12,500 nucleotides of DNA, from positions 20,183,107 to 20,195,606 of the forward strand of contig NC_135564.1 of assembly GCF_964340395.1 (NCBI RefSeq). The letters run 5' to 3'. Made by a program: the position numbers and the translations under genes. This stretch comes from Glandiceps talaboti. Its lineage: Eukaryota > Hemichordata > Enteropneusta > Spengelidae. Below are positions 1 to 8,196 of this stretch, piece by piece. The notes below the pieces were generated by a model. The model was not told where the DNA came from. It did no database searches and saw only the letters and a list, made by a program, of their open reading frames with translations. The first letter of the stretch is position 1. Each line of letters opens with the position of its first letter.

Positions 1-1536
1 TTTGTCAATGAAATTTTAATGGGAAAAAAGAAAAGTTCGGAAATATGTATAGATGCATTTAGATGACAACTTTACTTGACACCACCATCGAGTCTCAGAG
101 TGCTGCCTACATAGGCCGAACAATAACACTGCAATTGGAAATATTTGTGAAAAAGTTGCAGTAAGTTGTAATTGCATTGTGTGCTTTTGTTACTGCCTCA
201 ACTTCTTGCGTAGCTAAGTATATAAACTTATGCAGCCCCTATAAGTACACAGGATTTAATAAATGCATTCAAAGAGCAATATCTGTCACACCATAAACTT
301 ATTTATACTTTTGTTTGATATCTGTCCTGCACAACACTCAAAATGGATGTCTCCGACGAAGAAATATGAATTGGTGGATATTTGCATTGTAAACCTTGGA
401 TGCAAGTTGCCAGGGACTAGGTAGTCCTGCTGTTAACTTGCATTCAGGGTTCCGTTCTGAGTACGTTCGCGTCGAACTGTGCGGCACATGTACATGTTGA
501 CATGTTTGCATTGAAATGGATCTATCATATGATACACCCCATATTAGCTGACGATTTCATTCGATGTTTATAATCCGAACATAAAATGATTTATACTGAC
601 ACGCATTGTCATTGTAACTGATATAACGGCAATTATCAGATTATGGATGGGTTTATTTCGATAAGAGGATTTGGTAAAAGTAGAAAAAACAGACAATATA
701 ATTGTTTTCTGTCGATAAACAGTGAATTGACAAAAGAATGAATAAAACAGGAACCCATACAAACCATTCAAAATACTTATATTACTAATATTTTAAGTAA
801 AGAATAATTGGGAAATAACATATTGATTAGATATTCATGTAAATTAACAAGGGAGGAGGTGATCGCGATTGTGAACATTTTGACCGTTGAGTATGAATCC
901 TTGTACATATAATAGATAGCTGATATTGGGAGTATAACTTTTACGAGCTAAAGCTTAGTGTAGGAAATTTATGATTTCATAAGTAGAATTAATGGAATAA
1001 AGAAGAAAAGTATAATATAGCAGTTAGTACACAATATAGTTAGAATCACTTCCAAAATAATACAAAAACCACCTATCTTATAGGGAATGAATGCCATTGT
1101 TTATTCATTCATTTTGGTTCCAATGTTGCAAGGTGTTGTATAATTTGTTTTAGACTTCCTTGCAAATCCTGTATTTTCTGTTCGACTAATGATATAATTA
1201 TAGTACGCATGTCATTTTTAAAGTGCGGCTTCCCTCAGACCACTATGTATAATATGATTTTCTGTAGTGGTCTTAGGCCTAGCCTTCCAACATTGGATAT
1301 CGTGATCATAGCATAATGTTGTACAAACTATTATCCAGAAAAGGACCTATATCGGTATAACGATCCTATCGATTCTTCAATTCCTTGGGAAGCATACACA
1401 CCATTTCACACTCCTGCCATACCAGGTCCCTATTTGTATAACTGGGTTGATTGGAGCTCATTGGGGGTTCAGCATTTTAGCTGTTCACATACAGTTGTTA
1501 ACGTACACGTACATGTATGACTCAAACCAATCCAAG
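1..1536. other. Non-genic AT-rich stretch
   Basis: No convincing gene, RNA gene or repeat was found in this stretch. It holds a TATATAAA word at 219-226 followed by an unremarkable 53-codon frame at 263-424, and short open frames that do not resemble known proteins. If the minus-strand gene starting near 4736 continues leftwards, this stretch could hold intron or later exons of it, but no acceptor and exon pair stands out. Confidence 0.5.
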
Positions 1537-1680
1537 TATAGCCTGCTCTTGGTGTTGCGGCCAGCCCGTGGTGTAGCCTGCTCGTGGTGTAGCTGCTCGT
1601 GGCGTAGCCTGCTCGTAGTGAAGCCTGTCCGTGGTGTAGCCTGCTCGTGGTGTAACCTGCCCGTGGTGTAGCCTGCCCCC
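1537..1680. repeat. 16-bp minisatellite
   Basis: Seven direct copies of a unit close to CGTGGTGTAGCCTGCT run from 1567 to 1677. They are preceded by a degenerate copy starting around 1537. One copy (1583-1597) is 15 bp, having lost a C; the others differ by point changes such as GTAGTGAAG at 1614 and GTGTAACC at 1646. The array stops at a run of five C and passes without spacer into the G-rich minisatellite. The open frame through it (V-V or S-W-C type repeats on the plus strand) is a by-product of the repeat and not evidence for a protein. Confidence 0.9.
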
Positions 1681-3816
1681 GGGAGAGTAGACCGATAGGG
1701 AAAGGGGAAAGGGGAGTATACCGATAGGGAGAGGGGAGTATACCGTTAGGGAAAGGGGAAAGGGGAGTATACCGATAGGGAAAGGGGAGTATACCGATAG
1801 GGAGAGGGGAGTATACCGTTAGGGAAAGGGGAAAGGGGAGTATACCGATAGGGAAAGGGGAGTATACCGATAGGGAAAGGGGAGTATACCGATAGGGAGA
1901 GGGGAGTATACCGTTAGGGAAAGGGGAAAGGGGAGTATACCGATAGGGAAAGGGGAGTATACCGATAGGGAGAGGGGAGTATACCGTTAGGGAAAGGGGA
2001 GTATACCGATAGGGAGAGGGGAGTATACCGATAGGGAAAGGGGAAAGGGGAGTATACCGATAGGGAAAGGGGAGTATACCGATAGGGAAAGGGGAGTATA
2101 CCGTTAGGGAAAGGGGAAAGGGGAGTATACCGATAGGGAGAGGGGAGTATACCGATAGGGAAAGGGGAAAGGGGAGTAGACCGAGAGGGAGAGGGGAGTA
2201 TACCGATAGGGAAAGGGGAGTAGACCGATGGGGAAAGGGGAAAGGGGAGTATACCGATAGGGGAAAGGGGAGTATACCGATAGGGAAAGGGGAGTATACC
2301 GATAGGGAAAGGGGAGTATACCGAGAGGGGAAAGGGGAGTAGACCGAGAGGGGAAAGGGGAGTAGACCGAGAGGGGAAAGGGGAGTAGACCGAGAGGGAG
2401 AGGGGAGTATACCGATAGGGAAAGGGGAGTATACCGATAGGGAAAGGGGAGTAGACCGAGAGGGAGAGGGGAGTATACCGATAGGGAAAGGGGAAAGGGG
2501 AGTAGACCGAGAGGGAGAGGGGAGTATACCGATGGGGAGAGGGGAAAGGGGAGTATACCGATAGGGAAAGGGGAGTAGACCGAGAGGGAAAGGGGAGTAG
2601 ACCGAGAGGGAGAGGGGAGTATACCGAGAGGGAGAGGGGAGTATACCGATAGGGAAAGGGGAGTATACCGATAGGGAAAGGGGAAAGGGGAGTATACCGA
2701 GAGGGGAAAGGGGAGTAGACCGATAGGGAAAGGGGAGTAGACCAATAGGGAAAGGGGAAAGGGGAGTAGACCGAGAGGGGAGAGGGGAGTATACCGAGAG
2801 GGGAGAGGGGAGTATACCGATAGGGAAAGGGGAGTATACCGATAGGGAAAGGGGAGTATACCGATAGGGAAAGGGGAAAGGGGAGTAGACCGAGAGGGGA
2901 GAGGGGAGTATACCGATAGGGAAAGGGGAGTATACCGATAGGGAAAGGGGAGAGGGGAGTATACCGAGAGGGGAAAGGGGAGTAGACCGATAGGGAGAGG
3001 GGAAAGGGGAGTATACCGAGAGGGGAGAGGGGAGTATACCGAGAGGGGAGAGGGGAGTATACCGATAGGGAGAGGGGAGTATACCGATAGGGAAAGGGGA
3101 AAGGGGAGTATACCGAGAGGGGAAAGGGGAGTAGACCGAGAGGGGAAAGGGGAGTAGACCGATAGGGAGAGGGGAGTATACCGAGAGGGAAAGGGGAGTA
3201 TACCGATAGGGAAAGGGGAAAGGGGAGTAGACCGAGAGGGGAAAGGGGAGTATACCGAGAGGGGAAAGGGGAGTAGACCGAGAGGGGAGAGGGGAAAGGG
3301 GAGTATACCGATAGGGAGAGGGGAGTATACCGAGAGGGAAAGGGGAGTATACCGATAGGGAGAGGGGAGAGGGGAGTATACCGATAGGGAGAGGGGAGTA
3401 TACCGAGAGGGAAAGGGGAGTAGATCGATAGGGAGAGGGGAGAGGGGAGTATACCGATAGGGAGAGGGGAGAGGGGAGTATACCGATAGGGAAAGGGGAG
3501 AGGGGAGTATACCGATAGGGAAAGGGGAGAGGGGAGTATACCGATAGGGAGAGGGGAGTATACCGAGAGGGGAAAGGGGAGAGGGGAGTATACCGATAGG
3601 GAAAGGGGAGAGGGGAGTATACCGATAGGGAGAGGGGAGTATACCGAGAGGGGAAAGGGGAGTAGATCGATAGGGAAAGGGGAGTATACCGATAGGGAGA
3701 GGGGGAAGGGGAGTATACCGAGAGGGGAGAGGGGAAAGGGGAGTATATCGAGAGGGGAGAGGGGAAAGGGGAGTATACCGATAGGGAAAGGGGAAAGGGG
3801 AGTATACCGAGAGGGA
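1681..3816. repeat. G-rich 22-bp minisatellite, about 87 units
   Basis: The basic unit is AGTATACCGATAGGG followed by AAAGGGG (22 bp). Many units carry an extra 7-bp AAAGGGG or AGAGGGG module (29 bp) or an extra G (23 bp). Variants include GTAGACC for GTATACC, CCGAGAGGG or CCGTTAGGG for CCGATAGGG, and AGAGGGG for AAAGGGG. I counted about 87 units by eye, so the mean is about 24.5 bp. The plus strand is almost all purine between GTATACC words and has regularly spaced runs of 3-4 G, which suits G-quadruplex or triplex folding (inference). Each standard unit includes the palindrome GTATAC. The minus strand of standard units has no stop codon in any frame, which explains long overlapping open frames there. 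Confidence 0.97.
1740..2115. repeat. 73-bp higher-order repeat at left end of minisatellite
   Basis: Within the minisatellite, the variant CCGTTAGGG occurs only here, starting at 1743, 1816, 1911, 1984 and 2101. The spacings are 73, 95, 73 and 117 bp, which equal 73, 73+22, 73 and 73+44. The 73-bp block is one 29-bp unit plus two 22-bp units. The pattern suggests that multi-unit blocks were duplicated locally. The CCGAGAGGG variant, common from 2180 onward, is absent here. On the minus strand, the TTAG variant creates the TAA codons that close the reading frames of the array. Confidence 0.8.
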
Positions 3817-4100
3817 GACGGACACAGTAATATCTTGACAGTGGACACGTGGATCAAACGGGGAGACGGTCCGGTTACGTTCATCAACTATTTTTTCGCT
3901 TTTGCTGAATGGACTCAGAAAATTGACTCATTGCCTGTATCTGAAGCATGCTTATTTCATAGAATCATAGGCGAAAATTATATTAATTTCGATTTGTTAC
4001 AAGATACAATGTGTCTTCATTTATTATATGTTCAAACTTATATATATATAACACCAGAAATTAAGGTACAAAACATTAATATCTGTGATACCTTATTTAA
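3817..4100. other. Unique spacer between minisatellite and GATCA repeat
   Basis: This is ordinary AT-rich sequence. A plus-strand frame stays open from 3835 through the GATCA array to 4167 but has no recognisable domain, and about a third of it lies in repeat-adjacent or repeat sequence. It may be part of the first long intron of the minus-strand candidate gene at 4465-4545. Confidence 0.4.
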
Positions 4101-4150
4101 GATCAGATCAGATCAGATCAGATCAGATCAGATCAGATCAGATCAGATCA
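4101..4150. repeat. (GATCA)10 pentanucleotide microsatellite
   Basis: Ten perfect GATCA units occur without interruption, flanked by TTTAA and CCTTTTTACC. Each unit contains the palindrome GATC, so a single strand could fold on itself with A-A mismatches. The perfection of the array suggests recent expansion and likely length polymorphism. Confidence 0.97.
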
Positions 4151-4458
4151 CCTTTTTACCAAAATAACTAAATTTGAATGAGGGATGTTGTTCATGACGA
4201 GATAACGAGACAAAAAGTTGTAAAATCAGGTAAAAATATGATCAAGATTAGAGGTACGCCTTTTTTCTCTCTAAAACTCAGTTATGTTAGATCTGATTAA
4301 CGTAAAACGTTACGTTACCCAGAACTAAGGAAGCAATTGGAAAAAAAATGTGTACTGAGTTTGAAACTCGCGATGATTTTCGCGGCGTAAATTAATTATG
4401 CTAATACAATGATTCACATGAGGGTACACAAACTTAGAATATTGAAAAATTGCTGAAC

Positions 4459-4464
4459 ACTTAC
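4459..4464 (-). promoter_or_regulatory. 5' splice donor GTAAGT
   Basis: The minus strand reads AGAGGG|GTAAGTG, close to the metazoan donor consensus, placed exactly where the signal-peptide frame needs to leave the exon. Without splicing the frame would run into intron sequence. Confidence 0.6.
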
Positions 4465-4545
4465 CCCTCTCTTCGTAATTTTGGCGGTAGATACCAATAC
4501 TACGGCAACCGATGCCAATAATAGTATGACTCCCAATCTTTTCAT
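4465..4545 (-). CDS. First coding exon of a putative secreted peptide (signal peptide)
   Basis: Read on the minus strand, ATG at 4545 opens 27 codons that end exactly at a consensus 5' splice site, GGG|GTAAGTG (donor GTAAGT at 4464-4459, phase 0). The peptide starts MKRLGVILLLASVAVVLV and continues STAKITKRG. This is a textbook signal peptide: basic n-region, a hydrophobic core of about 15 residues, and an S-T-A cleavage site after residue 21. The mature part begins K-I-T-K-R-G and has a dibasic KR that could be a prohormone-convertase site. An in-frame TAG lies two codons upstream of the ATG. A TATA box and initiator sit about 190-225 bp upstream. Downstream exons lie at lower coordinates; I could not identify them, so the mature product (neuropeptide, antimicrobial peptide, other secreted protein) is unknown. 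The call is from sequence features alone, with no family recognised. Confidence 0.6.
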
Positions 4546-4548
4546 CTT

Positions 4549-4681
4549 CTATTATTTTGACAAATATGAGAATGGAAATAATGTCATATCACAGAAATGT
4601 GATCGGTGCAAAAAACATAACTGTGTACCTGAACGAGAAATTCAAGTTACAACAGGGAAAAAAAGTTAAAATTTAATTTAC
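4549..4681 (-). other. Possible leader (5' UTR) intron, 133 bp
   Basis: On the minus strand CAG|GTAAAT at 4682/4681 could be a donor and AATAG|AAG at 4550-4549 an acceptor. About 70 nt before that AG contain no other AG, and they include a pyrimidine-rich segment TTATTTCCATTCTCATATTTG. Splicing here would remove two upstream ATGs (4618 and 4587, each opening a frame of 9-11 codons) and place the signal-peptide ATG three bases after the junction. An alternative acceptor TTCTCGTTCAG at 4629 would make an intron of only 53 bp. The leader may also be unspliced. Confidence 0.3.
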
Positions 4682-4733
4682 CTGTTTGCCAAGTTTCGAT
4701 CTTGGATAGACACACGAAGAGAGCTTCGTCGAT

Positions 4734-4769
4734 ACTGATCCCAGAAGCAATGTCCGAAAGATATATATA
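4734..4769 (-). promoter_or_regulatory. Core promoter: TATA box plus TCAGT initiator
   Basis: The minus strand reads CTATATATATC at 4770-4760, then TCAGTATC with the initiator A at 4736. Depending on the register of the alternating TATA, the box begins 31-33 bases upstream of that A, which is the usual TATA-to-start distance. The predicted transcript runs leftwards into the signal-peptide exon. Each element could occur by chance; it is their spacing and position that support the call. Confidence 0.45.
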
Positions 4770-5669
4770 GAGGTACTTAGGCCATAATAATTAAATCCTT
4801 AGTTTTGCATCCTTTTATGTGAATTATTTGTGATTTCAGTGTCAGCAGCACGGCACGTGTTGCCATTAAAAAGAGTTACCTATAAATAACTAGTCCGGCA
4901 GTATTTTTATTGTTGGTAACAAAGCCTTCAAAGTCTTAAGCAAGGCGAGCTGCAATACTTTTTTAAAAAAAATTTAAATTTTTTTTATTTAGGAAAAAAC
5001 CCGCAGTTCCACTCTGGCGGATATTATTAATTAGGATAGTAAAATCACGGGTGTTCCAATACTTCTGAAATCGATGATAAAATCTTTCTGTTTATATTCT
5101 GATAAAAACAGCAATAAAATACTCGGAACCACCAGGGCTATCATTTCATGTCGGCCATTAGGGGTCACATGTGTACAGGTATTGACAAATGTACATTTCA
5201 GTTTTTCACATGCAAAGCAGATCTGTAGCTTGCATTAATTACACATTCATATTCGATTATAAGGTTAGTGTGACACTATTATATTGACGGATACACAGAA
5301 ATTACTTTGAATAAGATTTTAGATTTTCGTGTACACATTAACGTAACGTGTCACTTGCTCTTATGAGCTCTCGAGTAACAAGATACAACTACAAATAAAA
5401 AACTGTTTTGTCATCTGATGAAATCTGCTAATCTATATGACCATTGATTCAGAGTTTACTTAAATATTAAATTACAGTTAAAATATAGTTAAATGGTATT
5501 ACTAGTACAGTTATTAGTAACACATGTCGTCATGTTATACCGTCGATTTTGTCATATATAAGCGCGATTAACCTAGATCTTGCTTCCGGGCAAATTAAAC
5601 AATTTCGGAGGCAAACGGAAATATTGTCGAACGGTTGTATAAAACACAGTCACGCAGAAGTATCTATTC
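4770..5669. other. Non-genic AT-rich stretch
   Basis: No gene was recognised. The stretch has a poly(T)/poly(A) tract around 4960-4990 and a TATATAAG word at 5555-5562 on the plus strand. The 62-codon open frame that starts near that word has no ATG at its start and no recognisable domain. Confidence 0.4.
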
Positions 5670-5940
5670 CTCAGACTACAGTCTCTAGTTGCTACGCGTG
5701 GTATCGTGTCTTCTCACCAACCCGTCTAAGTCAGTGAGAAATCATGCACCAAAAGTTGTTCATGCAACTAACCAATTTCCCCAATTGTTGGAATGATGTA
5801 AATAATGTATCGTATAAGCTTAGTATCATCTTGTGCTGACAAATATACCATATAATAGTTGGACATCACATAACAGCTTCCAATAAACATCAAGTGATCA
5901 TAATTTGGCAAAGACAATGTCAACGACTGGGTAGTGGATT
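5670..5940 (+). repeat. Dispersed duplicated segment, copy A
   Basis: This segment resembles 6960-7225 in the same orientation. Shared blocks in order are: a GTTGTTCATGCAA-like block (5756 vs 7029), CCCCAATTG or CCCCAACTG, GATGTAAA or GACGTAAA, ACAAATATACCATAT (5839 vs 7095), GGACAT and CCAATAAACA (5879 vs 7130), then weaker similarity to GACTGGGTAGTGG. Copy A has about 23 extra bases between the GTAAA and ACAAATATACC blocks. In one frame both copies read LF.Q..N.PNC..DVN and, later, LTNIPY ending CAA TAA, but in copy A the two halves are in different frames. It may be a decayed exon pair, a SINE/MITE-like repeat or duplicated regulatory DNA. Confidence 0.6.
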
Positions 5941-6045
5941 AGGTTGAATTAGAAATTTGATCTTATAACACTGGGACCTTATTGAGCTAGACGTAGAGAG
6001 CGATTTTGAGATTGGATGCCATAGATAGCACTACTACTCAGACTA

Positions 6046-6095
6046 TTAATACTGACGTAGATACAACTTTAATACTGTTAATATTGACGTAGATA
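6046..6095. repeat. Short tandem duplication, 18-bp motif
   Basis: TTAATACTGACGTAGATA at 6046-6063 recurs as TTAATATTGACGTAGATA at 6078-6095, a 17/18 match at a 32-bp spacing, with a partial TTAATACTG between them. Each carries a TGACGTA half-site like a CREB/ATF motif. No function can be assigned. Confidence 0.6.
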
Positions 6096-6955
6096 TTTCG
6101 GGCAAGACTGGTGTGTTAAAGTTGGTGTTATCTACGCTATCGGTGGTGCTTGTGTATCCATCTATATATGGGCACAAAGTATTTGTTGGCTATAGTTGAT
6201 ATGCCCCATTTATTCGTACCATGTTAAACGATTTGTCTATCTTTCACTGTGTTCTGTGCGGCTTCAAGGTGGGTTTAATAGCTGAAATTACCCACGGACC
6301 ATTTAAAACAGGACAAATCCTTGCTACTTAATTAGATCTCTTTCAACATCATAATGATGAATTAGAATGTGCAAACTTAGTATACTTTTACATACTAGAA
6401 TTGTATAATATTCTTATATACATACAGGTCATATTTGGTCATCTGTTTAGTAGTGTTAATGCTATTTATAATACATCCAGTATCCATGTAGCAAATCGGA
6501 GAGAGAGGGACTGTTTCACTGTCTCCATATATACAGGACCTCTTTACAACACACAAACTGTATATCACATCACAGATAGCGATTAATTGTGAATGGTCAG
6601 ACACCACTATAACTTCTATCTTTACAATATCTTCCTCCCGTCCGATCCCCCTCCTCTTCCCCTGTCTCGTATTAAAAACTAACGATTCTATTGACAGTGT
6701 ATACCACATGTGTCGATTCAATACCTCTCAAGAAAGAAGAAAAGCAATGAAATTGACAAATAAATACTAGTAAGCGAAATCAAGCTATTGGTAAACTGAG
6801 CTAGACACAAACTAAAAATAAAATTGTTTGTTGTATAAGGTAGATTACACAAGTGGTTGATAGCTGTGTCTTAGTTATGTGGATATAATGACCTGGTAAC
6901 TAAGATAGTATAAACACTAAATGTGGTTGAATGTGCGACCAGTTGAAGAAAACTT
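6096..6955. other. Non-genic stretch
   Basis: No supportable gene was found. A 108-codon open frame on the minus strand (6395-6721) has no recognisable domain, is rich in codons expected from AT-rich DNA, and is shadowed by a plus-strand frame over the same bases. Confidence 0.4.
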
Positions 6956-6959
6956 GCTA

Positions 6960-7225
6960 TCAGAGACGTAGTCTGTTTGCCAACGTGGTTTCTAACTAGA
7001 CCACGTTTAGTCAAAGTCCCTCAATCAGCACAAAAATTTGTTCATCCAATCAGTGAACCCCAACTGCTACAGTGACGTAAACAGTCCTCGGCTAACAAAT
7101 ATACCATATATGGACATTACAGAACTGCCCCAATAAACACTAAACTTTATGAAGGACTGTGTTATTGGTTAGAATTTTGTGACTGATTGACAAAAACATG
7201 ATGTTAATGACTGTGTGGGTGGCTG
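6960..7225 (+). repeat. Dispersed duplicated segment, copy B
   Basis: This is the second copy of the segment at 5670-5940, offset by about 1.27 kb. Copy B has an uninterrupted frame from 7010, just after CGTTTAG, to the stop at 7133-7135. Its product contains HKNLFIQSVNPNCYSDVN and then LTNIPYMDITELPQ. Against copy A the core block shows mostly third-position changes (AAT/AAC, TGT/TGC, GAT/GAC) and one 3-base gap, which suggests past protein constraint, though the block is too short to prove it. An 8-bp inverted repeat AACGTGGT / ACCACGTT (6982-6989, 7000-7007) lies near its start. The 12-mer CTATCAGAGACG occurs at both 6957 and 7335. Confidence 0.6.
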
Positions 7226-7229
7226 TGGA

Positions 7230-8190
7230 TGAATTTTAAATTGCATCCCACGCATCTCAGGACTTATAGAGTAACGACTTTGACTATACTGTGAGTGGAG
7301 GTGTAAATGGTAACGATACTGTATAGGAACTGGACTATCAGAGACGCCACCCTACCATCAAATATCCATTGATAGTTTACAAGTTTATGTCAACATATGG
7401 CGACGATAGTTTTACTTTGTGTCTTAGTAGTTTCCTGGTGACAGTAAATGTCTATGGTTTGATGATCGCTTGTCTTCCGTTAAACCGTTGGGTAATTTCA
7501 ACCTTACGTTTTTCAAAATGGCGTTCAAATTCAGTTTTAAAACGTACGTTCCATTTGTTGTCATTATAAATGATGAGATTTAGGTTACTTCCTTCTTTAT
7601 GATTTTAAAATCCCTCTTATAAATTAAATGCACAATGGACTAAACACATTTGTTATGTTAATAGTTTTATAAACCAGTTTTGATTGAGATATAACAATGA
7701 TTTAGATACCTAGGCTGTCATACTTAGAGGATTTACAACTAAACCAGAAAGACTGTAGAGTTTAAATTAGGTGGCATGGCGTTTTTTTGTTTTGTTTTTG
7801 TTTACATCTCACATGTTTTTCTTCATGTTCTTATCAATTAAACCACTAAAACACGTACATGCCATGGTAGCGCGCCCACACATGAAATATTACACTTTTT
7901 CTCATCGTGAATACAAAAAAAAACAGTTTCTGTTTGAAAATTCCTTGTTTCACCGAACGGTGATATTGATTTGTGTTAACACTGCTACAGAGATCAAATG
8001 TACCATTTTGATGCTTGCGCGCTATCAGTGTCTACATTTTGGTTTTATGTAATTTGTAACAACAAAAACCTTGTGGGAGTCGTGAAAAACACCGTGCCGC
8101 CTAATTGAAACTCCATAGTCACTCTATTTTGGTAGTACGTGTACATGTATTATCACAGGGGCTTGAAATTAGCAATATTTGTTCAATTTG
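7230..8190. other. Non-genic stretch
   Basis: No recognisable gene was found. The stretch includes one copy of a roughly 56-bp dispersed repeat (7677-7732). A 93-codon plus-strand frame at 7771-8052 starts at GTG rather than ATG, is rich in F, L and K from poly(T)/poly(A) tracts, and resembles nothing I know. Confidence 0.4.
7677..7732 (+). repeat. Short dispersed repeat, copy 1 (matches 12177-12236)
   Basis: The block contains AATGATTTAGATA, then GGCTGTCA, then ACTTAGAG, in the same order and spacing as at 12177-12236. The match begins at GTTTTGATT here and GTTTTAATT there. Small gaps separate the blocks. This is probably an old interspersed element; the family was not recognised. Confidence 0.5.
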
Positions 8191-8196
8191 CTTTTT

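Noticed and set aside
63-166. Exon-like 33-codon frame ending near a GTAAGT donor at 161
   Set aside because: The base before GTAAGT is A rather than the usual G, the upstream acceptor lacks a pyrimidine tract, and the peptide is unremarkable.
263-424. 53-codon plus-strand frame with a TATATAAA word at 219
   Set aside because: The length is expected by chance, there is no initiator at the right distance, and the N-terminus is a poor signal peptide.
777-947. Open minus-strand frame after a CTTTAG acceptor, tested as exon 2 of the signal-peptide gene
   Set aside because: It is in phase and open for 56 codons, but has no cysteines or processing sites, is hydrophobic and AT-driven, and the acceptor is weak.
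1447-1671. Plus-strand open frame of 74 codons
   Set aside because: Its C-terminal half is the translation of the 16-bp minisatellite; the rest has no recognisable domain.
1681-3816. Possible CRISPR array
   Set aside because: Units are contiguous with no unique spacers, the variants grade into each other, and the context is eukaryotic.
1914-3887. Long minus-strand open frames of 657 and 573 codons
   Set aside because: They exist because the minisatellite unit has no minus-strand stops. Both frames show the same 22-residue period and end at CCGTTAGGG variants.
3835-4167. Plus-strand open frame of 110 codons
   Set aside because: It runs through the GATCA repeat (repeated I-R-S-D-Q) and has no recognisable domain.
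3830-4458. Nearby acceptors for exon 2 of the signal-peptide gene, e.g. TTGCTTCCTTAG at about 4313-4324
   Set aside because: The best acceptor leads to only four codons before a stop (F-W-V-T); others give short basic tails. None is compelling enough to annotate.
6395-6721. Minus-strand open frame of 108 codons
   Set aside because: No known domain, no core promoter or splice context, and overlapping open frame on the other strand.
7771-8052. Plus-strand open frame of 93 codons
   Set aside because: Starts at GTG, contains poly(T)/poly(A)-driven F and K runs, and has no domain.
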